DNA from: Trogon surrucura | Lineage: Eukaryota; Chordata; Aves; Trogoniformes; Trogonidae | DNA: 64,000 bases | NCBI GenBank assembly: GCA_020746105.1 | Contig: CM036617.1 | Span: 172,946,412-173,010,411 of the forward strand | Direction of reading: 5' to 3' | Translations under genes and position numbers: made by a program | The notes under the pieces: generated by a model | The model's input: the letters and a program-made list of their open reading frames with translations, nothing else | Database searches by the model: none | What the model was told of the DNA's origin: nothing | Shown: piece after piece, positions 12,225 to 22,000 of the stretch | Layout of the letters: each line of letters opens with the position of its first letter | How positions within the stretch are numbered: the stretch's first letter is position 1

Positions 12225-14699
12225 TAAGAAAATGCATTTACATTTCAAGTAGCACTGGACAAGAGAGACAGCAGTTAAACAAATCTCGTTCTTTGTTCTC
12301 TGATGGATGAGTCAGTGCAGGTGATGCTGGCATCCTAAAGAAAATACATGACTACGTGACACTCCTGTGGCCCTTGGAGAAGCACTGCGAGGAACCCAGT
12401 CAAGGAGTGCAAGAAGCATTTACCACAAACTGACAGAAAGATATTCGCAGGAACAAAATAAGAAAGGATGCCAAGGGCCTTCCCAGAGGCAATGCAACTG
12501 CCAAAAAATGGTGAGAAGAATGAGAAACAACTCAGACATAGTAATGCCTTTTTGATCAGACATATGAGTAATTCATCCTCTGTCCTCCCTCCCTATCTTT
12601 TTTGGAAAATGTCCCCAGCCACAACACATCACACTTCTTCACCCACATCCCTTATTTTTTCTCATACTGACCTCATTTCTTTCATTTTCTCCGGCAGAGA
12701 TATTTCTTCTGCACTCAGTGAATATACACAAATGAAACCCTGATGTACATAGGTTTGTGACTGTTACAAGGGAATACTTGCTGATTCCTCTCCCTAGGCA
12801 CACACCCCCCAGAAAGCAGGTGGATTTAGTCTGACTCAAATCTCTTTTTCATCAACCCATGACCAAAGCACAGAACTGAATAATCTTTTGGACTTAGAAG
12901 CACTTTTCCCATCCTCCTCAAACACAAAGTAAATTAAAAAGAAGAAAAAAAGAACCATTCTTGTTCAAACTTTCCAAATAAAATTGCATTTGGACTGAAA
13001 TCACCTCTGGAACAGGAAAGTTTCTGAATGTTATTAGCCATTAAAAGCAGGATATTAGAGTACAAACATGATGTAACCTCAGCACTGTGACCATAATACG
13101 TTATTCTGGCACCCAGAACAAGATGGCATCAAACTTTCACGTCTTTAACTGCACGTGCACATACGTATGTATTTCTGTCTCCCATCCCACTCTGTACAGT
13201 CTTGATTGCTCAGCAGGAATCTATCAGTTGCTGTGTATATAATACATGGAGAGGCAAGTACCATGGCACTGCGTCCATCAGACACACACGGTGTGTCATA
13301 CCCCACGTAGCTGCCCATGTTACCCGGTGACTAACAGTCTCTCCTGAGAAGGGATGGGCAAAGTGAGACAGTCGTTGTGGGGAAGCTGGAGGAGCATCTG
13401 GCAGAACCCCTCTGCCCCCACATCCTGGCAGCAGCCTCTTCTTCCTTCCTTCATCCCCCTCCTTCCTGCCAGCCTAGGAGTAAGGAATATCTTCCTGCAG
13501 TGTGAGGACAGCTGGCAAGGCAAAGCCAACTGCAGGGAGGAAGGGAATGACTGGCAGTATTTATCCACATGTGTTCACCTGTACTCTGCTTGGGGTCACT
13601 GCTGGCAGGCAGCAGACCATGGAGATCAGAGAGCATTGCAAGATTTATCGCGCCTTTTTGCCATTTTGTCCTACCCTTTCCCCTCCTGTCCCTGCAAACC
13701 ATTAATTCCTTAGCCAACACTGAATTGCAGCCTCCTCTGTGGTGAAAGATGCAGAGCAACTACTGAAAAAAATTTGAAAAGGGATGCGGAGAAGAACACA
13801 GTGACGATCTCTGCAGCAGGGCTGGTTCTGGTAAGCTGAGAGTACTTTCTTGTGCCTGTATGTTTTTCATTACCAATGATATCATTAGATTTGTATTCAT
13901 TTTTTCAAGTAGTGAGGGGAGTGGTCTCAATGGTATTTTTCCAATTCATATTCTGTCTTCTCAAAAGAAATGAAACTTTCGCACAGTTGCCACCTTCTTT
14001 TTCTTCCAGTACAGAATGAATCAGAATAGCATTAAATTCAGTAAAAACACCTTTAAGAGGCCTGCTGAAGAGCACGCTCAGCACTTGTGTGTTTTGGCTC
14101 CCAGGATAGTTTTTCCCTGACTCACTCATGTTCTGAGAACAAACCAGGGAGTTAAATTTATTATACAATTCCTTTCTTCTTATACGAGTAATTCTTAAAG
14201 GCTTCAATGACAAGGAGTTATGGATCATTTCCCCCTGAATAACTTGTTTTCTTTATCCTTGATAAACCTTTTTTTTTTTTCACTGTACCAGCTGATTGTG
14301 CCTCCTGTTATAATGAGTCACAGCAAAGCGTTGTCAGCCCAGCCACAGCCTGGCGCACGGTGTGGTGTTGCAGGAGAGCTGAAGAAGCCCAGTCAATTTG
14401 CAGTCGTCCAATACGTCTGCATGGAGAATGTGTTAACCTGTTGTTTCCAATGCCTTGAGAGAGATGGCTTGTGTAGAGTTAGGAGGGGAGAGTAAGCAGG
14501 GAAAAACAAAAAATACTTCCAAAAAAATAAGAGCTAGACTTATTTTTAATATTCTTATACTTTAAGATGTTTTTAAATGTCCCTATCATCAAAATATAAT
14601 TAAAATACAACAGAAATTTCAGACTTTCACTACCAATGACAGGCACAGCAGCCAGTCTTTTTAAGCAGGCCTCGCCATTCAATTTTTTTGAATATACAG

Positions 14700-16510
14700 T
14701 ACAGGGCAGCTGTCAGGGAGTGCAGGGAGGCAATCAGAAAAGCTAAGGCCTCCTTGGAGTTAAAACTTGCAAGGGAGGTCAAAGACAACAGAAAGGGCTT
14801 CTTCAAATACATTGCTGACAAAACAACACTAGAGGCAATGTAGGCCCTCTGTTGAATGAGGTGGGTGCCCTGGAGACAGAGGACAGAAAGAAGGCAGAGT
14901 TGCTGAATGCCTTCTTTGCCTCTGTCTACACTGTTGGAGACCGTCCTCAGGAGCCTCAGTCCCCTAAGGTCCCAGAGGAAGTCATGACAAAGGAGGAGTC
15001 TGCCCTGATTGATGAGGAGTGGGTTAAGGATCAGTTTGAACACTTGGACATTCATAAATCCATGGGCCCTGATGGGATGCACCCACGGGTGCTGAGGGAG
15101 CTGGCGGGAGTCATTGCTAGGCCACTCTCCATCATCTTTGGTAAGTCGTGGGTAACAGGTGAGGTGCCTGAAGACTGGAGGAAAGCGAATGTCACTCCAG
15201 TCTATAAGAAGGGCAGGAAGGATGACCCGAGTAACTACAGACCGGTCAGCCTCACCTCCATCCCTGGAAAGGTGATGGAACATCTTATCCTTGACACTGT
15301 CTCTAGGCATATCAAGGATAAGAAGGTTATTAGGGGCAGTCAGCATGGCTTTGCCAAGGGGAAGTCATGTTTGACCAACCTGATAGCCTTTTACGAAGAC
15401 ATAACTAGGTGGATGGATGGTGGCCATGCAGTGGACGTGGTCTACCTGGACATCAGCAAGGCCTTTGACACCGTCTCCCACAGCATCCTCATAGGTAAAC
15501 TGAGGAAGTGTGGTCTGGATGACCAAGTAGTGAGGTGGGTCGAGAACTGGTTGAAGGGAAGAAGCCAGAGGGTTGTGGTCAATGGGGCCGAGTCTGGCTG
15601 GATGCCTGTGTCTAGTGGGGTCCCTCAGGGGTCAGTGCTTGGGCCGGTGCTGTTTAATATATTCATCAACGATCTGGATGAGGGATTAGAGAATGTTGTC
15701 AGCAAGTTTGCTGATGATACGAAGTTGGGGGGAGTGGTTGACACACCAGAAGGCTGTGCAGCCATTCAGAGAGACCTGGACAGGCTGGAGGGCTGGGCGG
15801 GGAGAAATCTGATGAAGTTTAATAAGGGCAAGTGTAGAGTTTTGCACTTGGGAAAAAATAACCCCATGTGCCAATATAGGTTGGGGACTGCCCTGCTGGA
15901 GAGCAGTGCAGGGGAAAGGGACCTGGGGGTTCTAGTGGACAGCAGGATGACCATGAGCCAGCAGTGTGCCCTCGTGGCCAAGAAGGCCAATGGCATCCTG
16001 GGGTGTATTAGAAGGGGAGTAGCAAGTAGGTCAAGAGAGGTCCTCCTGCCCCTCTACTCTGCCCTGGTGAGGCCGCATCTGGAATATTGTGTCCAGTTCT
16101 GGGCCCCTCAGTTCAAGAAGGACAGGGAGCTGCTTGAGAGAGTCCAGCGTAGAGCCACAAAGATGGTGAAGGGAGTGGAGCATCTCCCTTATGAGGAAAG
16201 GCTGAAGGAGCTGGATCTTTTTAGCTTGGAGAAGAGGAGGCTGAGGGGTGACCTCATCAATGTTTATAAATATGTCAAGGGGGAATGTCAGGAGGATGGA
16301 GCCAGGCTCTTTTCAGCGGCGTCCACTGACAGGACAAGGGGCAATGGGTGGAAGCTGGAACACAGGAGGTTCCAGAAAAATATGAGGAAAAACTTTTTCA
16401 CTGTGAGGGTGACTGAGCACTGGAACAGGCTGCCTAGGGAAGTTGTGGAATCTCCATCTCTTGAGACATTCAAAACCCGCCTGGACGCGTTCCTGTGCGC
16501 TCTAGTGTAG
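14700..16510 (+). pseudogene. CR1 ORF2 reverse transcriptase, 5'-truncated, one frameshift
   Basis: Encodes the polymerase half of CR1 ORF2, which copies element RNA at a nicked target site. From 14852 the frame is open for about 552 codons. Numbering from there: [10 protein letters not shown] at 72-81, YRPVSLTS at 129-136, palm motif [12 protein letters not shown] at 198-208 (catalytic Asp200), motif [12 protein letters not shown] at 255-265, motif C FADD at 286-289 (Asp288 and Asp289), and a C-terminal region with [10 protein letters not shown] at 411-420 and [11 protein letters not shown] at 524-534. All three catalytic aspartates are kept. The upstream ~45 codons (14700-14834) are CR1-like in a different frame; two bases at 14835-14836 stand where a codon should be, so one base has been lost. 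There is no ATG start (the codon at 14852 is TTG inside the protein), no endonuclease domain, no ORF1 and no promoter, so the copy is dead despite its good polymerase frame. Confidence 0.93.
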
Positions 16511-16573
16511 GTGATCCTGCTCTGGCAGGGGGGTTGGACTAGATGATCTTTGAGGTCCCTTCCAACCTTTAAC

Positions 16574-16605
16574 ATTCTGTGATTCTGTGATTCTGTGATT
16601 CTGTG
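16574..16605 (+). repeat. CR1 3'-terminal (ATTCTGTG)4
   Basis: Four perfect 8-bp units close the CR1 element. They are the CR1 3' end signature used in priming and mark the insertion boundary and orientation. Confidence 0.96.
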
Positions 16606-18425
16606 ATATGGTTTCCTTTCACATGGTATGAAGCAGAAATTTAAATCAAGGAAATTCTATTAAAGAAAGACTCCATTTGTTCAAAAGATCTAGTTACCCT
16701 AATGCCAATTGGCTTTCCTGCCATCTAATGCCCTAAATTTCAATCTGTTTAGTATATGTCTTGTGCAGATTACAAAGTGCTGTCACAGAGTTTATCTTCC
16801 GCAAATCACAATCATTAAACAAGAGAATGGTTTATTTGCAAAATAATTACAGTTTTGAAAAAGGAGATGTAGCAGAGCCATGTATTTCCTCTGCGTCATC
16901 ACTGATCAGGCTTAGGATGCCCATCCTCCCAGTTTATTTTTTCAGTGATTTTTTTCTTTTGTCATTTCACTGTTGATGTCAGCAAAGTATTAAAGAAGTA
17001 AACGTTGTTAGGAAACATTTTTAAAGAGTTTTCTGCTACTTTTGTGAAGAAAGTGCCTGGCATTTTACATGCAGTTCTAAGTATAGGAGAAGGCCGTTGT
17101 CGAGAATTTCTGGCTGCTCTTTATTTGACTGTCTTCCACAGATAAGGAGTCTCTTAATTCTTAGTAGGCCTAGATGGAGCAGCTGATGGAGCTTAGAGTG
17201 CTGCAGATAAAGGGAGGATTGCTAGTGACTGAAACAAGGAGTCAAGGTGAAACTGAATCCCTTTCTCTGCCATCCCAGGCATTTGTGATCCTGCTGGCTG
17301 CAGTTCTTGGTGTGAAATGCCAGAAAGCACCTTGTATGCATTTCCCCTCCCCTCCCCTCCTTGTCCCTTTAATAAAAGTCTTGCTGAAAGCTGTAAGAGA
17401 CAAAGAGAGGCTCCTTTCAGGGATGGGGGTGGAATCGCCAGGGTTTATTTTGCATGTGAGCATGACAGATGGAAAATGTTTCCGAGGGAAGTCTGCACAA
17501 GTGGCGGCCAAGAACTCCATGTGTAAATGCATTTGGCAAACACAAGAGAAAAAAACACCTCAGCCTCCTGCTTCAGAACTGCCCTGTTCCATACCTCTCT
17601 GAGCACATGACATGTCTCTTTATTTTGACTATGTCTCATGGCAAGCCCAGGTCTTGCCATTTGATCAGCACATGGTATACCTGAGCTGCAGCGAAATCTC
17701 ACTGCAGACCACACCTGACTGCCGTGTCTGATTTCCAGCAGCCCAGGAGACACATTGAAATGTAATAAAGTCATAGTTTCTTATTTCAATGTACTTACAG
17801 TACATGGTAGCAGAATGAGGGTCTAGTTATACATACTCTTGTTATTTTCTAAACAGTCTGAAACATTAGTTCCAGTGCCCCAGGTTCTTCTTAGTCAAAA
17901 CCTAACCAAAGACACGGTTATCTTGATGATTTCTTGATACGCTTGTAAATCGCATTTGCCACTGATCAGTCAAATTTCAGCTAGGATAAATGATTGTTGT
18001 TTTGTGTAAAGCCATCTCATCATGCAGTGTCACAAAGCAAATGCACCTGTTATCATGGTCTCACATGAGATTCTGATGTTCAGATTGCTAAAACGTGAGA
18101 ACATTCTTTCTCCAGGATATCAATCACAGAGTAATTGGTGATTTTCTTGTCTTCTAGTTGCCACTACCATAGCCAAGCCATCTTCTTCACTATTTGTTGT
18201 CTTCCTCTTCCTGCAGTTGGTTCATGAAAGGGACCCTCTCCTTCTCTTTCATGTCCCAGTTATGAAAATAAAAAAATACAAGGTAGGTTTCATCTCCATC
18301 TCTCTGTTTTTTGTGCCTGGCTTCATAGTTAGAGGTTTCATGTATTCTATCCCTTTTCCTCCAGTTTTACCAAAATAAAATTTACCATACTCATCTCAAA
18401 TCCACACTTTGACAGGCAGCAGAGG
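16606..18425. other. Unique DNA between CR1 and LTR
   Basis: No recognised gene. A C-rich patch (three CCCCT units) lies near 17344-17359. An ATG-started plus-strand frame at 17174-17602 (142 codons) has one hydrophobic stretch (AFVILLAAVLGV) but matches no family I know, and shorter frames overlap it on both strands. I treat it as chance. Confidence 0.5.
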
Positions 18426-18539
18426 TGTAGTCTATGGGCATCCAAGGGTGTCACTTCCGAGCTTGCAGGATGATGACTCAGGTTTGCTGATTCCCAGGCC
18501 AGGATTAAGGTGAATCACACCAAAGATCCTAACATCAGT

Positions 18540-18545
18540 TTTATT
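18540..18545 (-). promoter_or_regulatory. Polyadenylation signal AATAAA in the LTR
   Basis: AATAAA on the minus strand, about 206 bp downstream of the TATA box and 114 bp from the LTR end. This spacing fits cleavage at an R/U5 border near 18520. Confidence 0.5.
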
Positions 18546-18748
18546 TATCAATCAACAAAGAACGAACAATGATGTGTTTCAGTCAACACTAAGAGCCATT
18601 AGTGAGCAAACGAACCGGCCTTGCTGTAGATAGCCTTTTGTTAGGACTAGAAAGATAGAGGGGAAAAAAAGCGATAGAAAAAGGAAAGATCAACCACAGC
18701 ACATGCAGCCATCTTCTTGCGGTGGGCAAAAAGCACGCAACCACCCAG

Positions 18749-18757
18749 CCTTTTATA
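18749..18757 (-). promoter_or_regulatory. TATA box of the minus-strand LTR
   Basis: TATAAAAGG on the minus strand, a near-consensus RNA polymerase II TATA element. Transcription would start about 25-30 bp further on, near 18722. It supports the LTR call and could in principle drive transcription of sequence to its left. Confidence 0.55.
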
Positions 18758-19048
18758 CAGTCAAGTTCCTGCCACATCGCATTGTTTGCCCCCTGTGGAA
18801 AATTACTGGGAATGGGTCTGGGGGTGGTGGTGGATTCTGAGGGGATGTCTTACCCCTCTCTCTCCCAGCTTCTTGCAGCCACAGCTCCAAGCCCTGCCTG
18901 CCCTCACACTTCCACCGGTGCAGGGCTGGGGCAGGGGGCTCAGCAAAGAGCTGGGTCACCCCCCACCAACATGAAAGGCACCAGGCAGACAGCTGCAGCC
19001 TGTTCGGGTTCCAGGCTGTTTGGGTCTTTCATTTAGCAGTCCTTCACA

Positions 19049-22000
19049 AAAGGTAAAGCCGAGAGCAGCCCTTACTGGTTATGATCACTAAATAATCACA
19101 GGAAAAGTTTTTAAAAAATCCCAAATGCCTGGTCTGACACTGTATGCTAAGGAAATTCTTCCACTTGATTCTGAGCAGCAGGTCAGAAATCCAGTTTTAA
19201 TTAGACAGATTTACTGTTCCTCATCAAAGTATCCTCTAACTGTTATCTCTGGGTTAGACGCATGAAGACGGTTTTAGCTATGCCTCATCTACATTTGTTC
19301 TCTCGTGACTCTTCCACTCAAAATAATTGTATTGGCACCTATAGAATCCAAGAGTGGATGCACTGAAGAAGTTGGATGGAGCATGAGAAATTACTGTCCT
19401 ACATCCAGTTTCCCATAATAGCTCCAAGGACATGCCAAGGAACAGTGTCTAAAAAACTACCATAACTTGCAGAAAGTGCAAGACATCTTGATAACAAAAT
19501 GCCCATTATGGTAATAAAATAGATCGGGGATATTTCTATAGAAAAATATTTCCCATGTAACTTTTCTTCAAGAGAACATAATCTACTTAAACACTCAATG
19601 TTTTTTTGAAAACCAGGTTTGTTTCGTTGCCTTGGTAAGAAATCCTAATGATGGGACATTTTTAGTGGTTATGTTATATTAAATAGAAACCTAAGCATGG
19701 CCATTCGGGATAAAATCAAAGATATGTACAGTCCTGAGTCTTATTTTGACAGTGGTTAACAACAAATGTTGAGGGAAGACTTTAAGAACAGAGGAAACAT
19801 TCAGGACTATATCTAAGAACATTCTCCTAATTTTTACCAGTTTGTAACTTATATTGTCTTTGTGTTTAACACTCCTTCAGGCATTTTTATCCCATGAGTG
19901 CATCCAGTTGCTTTTGAAATCCAGCAGTTGATTTCTGAACCCAAAATTATCAAAACTGACCCAGGTGGAGTATCAAAACCCCGTTCTTATACATGCAACT
20001 AAAAGAAGTATCAAAGAAAGTAAAACATATGAGCTTCTTCTACAGAATATGTGCATAAACTAAAATTAAAATGCAAAAATTAGTATCAGAGATGCTGGAA
20101 AAGAAAATTATACAAGGCGGCCAATTCAAATATCAGTATAATAGTTCCTTAGCCAACCTTGCATACTACTAGGAGACCACATTCTCTGAAAAAGAGACTC
20201 TTTTGTGATGTGCAATCGCACAAGTGATGTGTTTTTAATTACCAGGAGACAAAAGGACCTCAGTTTTACATCTTGCCTGGAAAACAGCACACATAATTAT
20301 GCTGAGATAATTATTCATTACGGACTCAGCAATCTGACACCTACTGATTCACCCACATCATTTTATTGTAGTGCCCACATTTCGCTTTGAGATGCCAATC
20401 TACAGGCTTGATTTCAACTTCATTACGGCAATGGGAATGTTGAAGATAACTTTAAAGGGGGATACAGCAGGACTTGCATTTTAATAAAGCTCAGGGCTTA
20501 GTCAGAAACATCCTAAAATAAGTAAGGTTGGAAATTAAGCACTACCTCACTGGAAGTGCCCATGTTCATGTCCTTATTCCATGGTATATGATAAAAACAA
20601 AGATCCGACGTTCAAGAAGACCCACTGCACGTTGGTGGTACTTCTGAAGCTTTACTTGGCTCTGTGCAATTGATTTGTTTGTCCACATCCTCCATCCTGT
20701 TTATTTTGAAAGATGTGACAAGACCAAAGCCCCAGGGGACATGGCTGCAGATCTGGTAGTGATCCCTGGAATAGCCACTGGTGTACAAGGGAAGGAAAAT
20801 AGTGACTGGCCAGGAAATTAGAGTTGTTTTTATTAGCACTTTATTCACCCCAATCCACCAAGCATCTCTTCTCATATGGATTTAATTACAAACTCAGAAG
20901 TGATTGGAGGAAAACATTAGACTTTGTTTCTTTAACTCATGTCTGGGAAACAACCAGACACCTCAGGAAAGTTATTTATTATTGTTACTAATTGTTAGCA
21001 GAGTTTTGCTCACATCACCAAAACACCAGATGTGTGTAATTTTTAAGTGAACGGTCTATAAGCACATTAGTACACAAGGGTACAACTCCCCTCATGCAAG
21101 CATATTTGGAATTTACCCTCAGCAAATGAAATGTCCATGGAAAACTTATTCTGAAATTTAGTAAGCAAATGGACTGCCAGTCCCATTTTAAATTGGAATT
21201 AGTACTACCGAGTTTTATTTGTTTGTACAATTCAGCTAGAAGTTATTTGGGCTCACTCTCAGCGGAGTGAACAGGGAGCAGCAAAACATGGTATGGTTTT
21301 ATTCATGCCAGGATGGAGATGTATACTAAAAAACATTAAGCCTGGACAGCTATGCATGCATTATCTCAACTAGTGATCAATGTGTAAATTGAAGTAATCT
21401 TCCTGTAAGTGCCTGTATTGAATAGTCCTTTCTATTCACATGCACTTCTGTGCATCTAAAAAAATGTTATTATTAACTTGAATTGTATTTTAAATAGCTT
21501 TGATACAAAGCAACTTTTCTAGCTCACACAGATTTCATTAGATTTCTTTTGCAAATCCAGTAATAGACAATACATACTTCTGAAGGCCAGGAATGCTTTT
21601 CCTTCCCAGATCACTGAAAGAAAACAACATTTTGCTGACCTTGGAGAATACAACATTCAAAGAAATCTTCATGTCCCTGTTGAAGAGGAAGAAAAAAACA
21701 AGATAACCCTGGAATTTAACCATATTAGTAGATAAACAATGCAATGACTCACAAATCAATACTAGGAAAACACAAACATCCCTGTATAGATATGAGGGAG
21801 TGCTAAACTTAATTTATTGTATCTTAGATATTCCCAGAATACGTTTCCTTTTCTCTGAGATAAGAAGGACTTTGCTTTCCTCTCTTATTCTTTAACGGTA
21901 ATGTTTATCAACACACTGTGCCCTTGTGATTATTTATTATAAGAAGGCAAAAAAATTGGTATGTGATAGAAGCAGAAAACACAGCTTAGTGCAACCTTTC

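Larger units (their letters stand above)
11141..14699. other. Unique DNA with simple repeats
   Basis: No gene or transposon recognised. The stretch 13.32-13.72 kb is richer in G+C than its surroundings and carries several overlapping open frames on both strands (up to 119 codons). Frames open on both strands at once reflect base composition and do not indicate coding. A T-run lies at about 14269-14280. Confidence 0.5.
14700..16605 (+). mobile_element. CR1 LINE copy, 5' truncated, 1.9 kb
   Basis: The largest mobile element here: the 3' ~1.9 kb of a CR1 non-LTR retrotransposon. CR1-like coding begins at about 14700 (YRAAVRECREAIRKAKAS), after the endonuclease half of ORF2 has been lost. The reverse transcriptase frame runs to a TAG at 16508-16510. 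The 3' UTR has the 'CTGCTCTGGCAGGGGGGTTGG' type segment and the 'GACTAGATGATCTTTGAGG' block, then four 8-bp units ending the element. Truncation at the 5' end is the normal result of target-primed reverse transcription in this family. No target-site duplication could be seen. A nearly open frame suggests a fairly recent insertion compared with the other copies. Boundaries: 5' within about 10 bp, 3' exact to the repeat. Confidence 0.95.
18426..19048 (-). mobile_element. Probable solo LTR of an endogenous retrovirus, minus strand
   Basis: Read on the minus strand, a 623-bp block begins TGTGAAGG and ends GACTACA (TG...CA termini). It is flanked by AGAGG (18421-18425) and AAAGG (19049-19053), a 5-bp target duplication with one mismatch. 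Inside, in correct order, are a TATA box TATAAAAGG (18749-18757), then about 206 bp downstream an AATAAA signal (18540-18545), then about 114 bp to the end. This gives U3 near 290 bp, R near 200 bp and U5 near 95 bp, a normal retroviral LTR layout. No primer-binding site, gag, pol or env is attached, so recombination between two LTRs has probably removed the body. I do not recognise the family. The alternative is unique DNA with fortuitous signals, or a host promoter on the minus strand. Confidence 0.55.

Noticed and set aside
13320-13760. Candidate gene from overlapping open frames up to 119 codons
   Set aside because: Frames are open on both strands because of local G+C content. None resembles a protein family.
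14630-15346. Minus-strand frame of 238 codons
   Set aside because: It is the antisense of the CR1 reverse transcriptase frame and has no recognisable domain of its own.
17174-17602. Candidate small secreted or membrane protein of 142 codons
   Set aside because: The hydrophobic stretch is internal, not at the start. Shorter frames overlap it in other phases and no family match is apparent.
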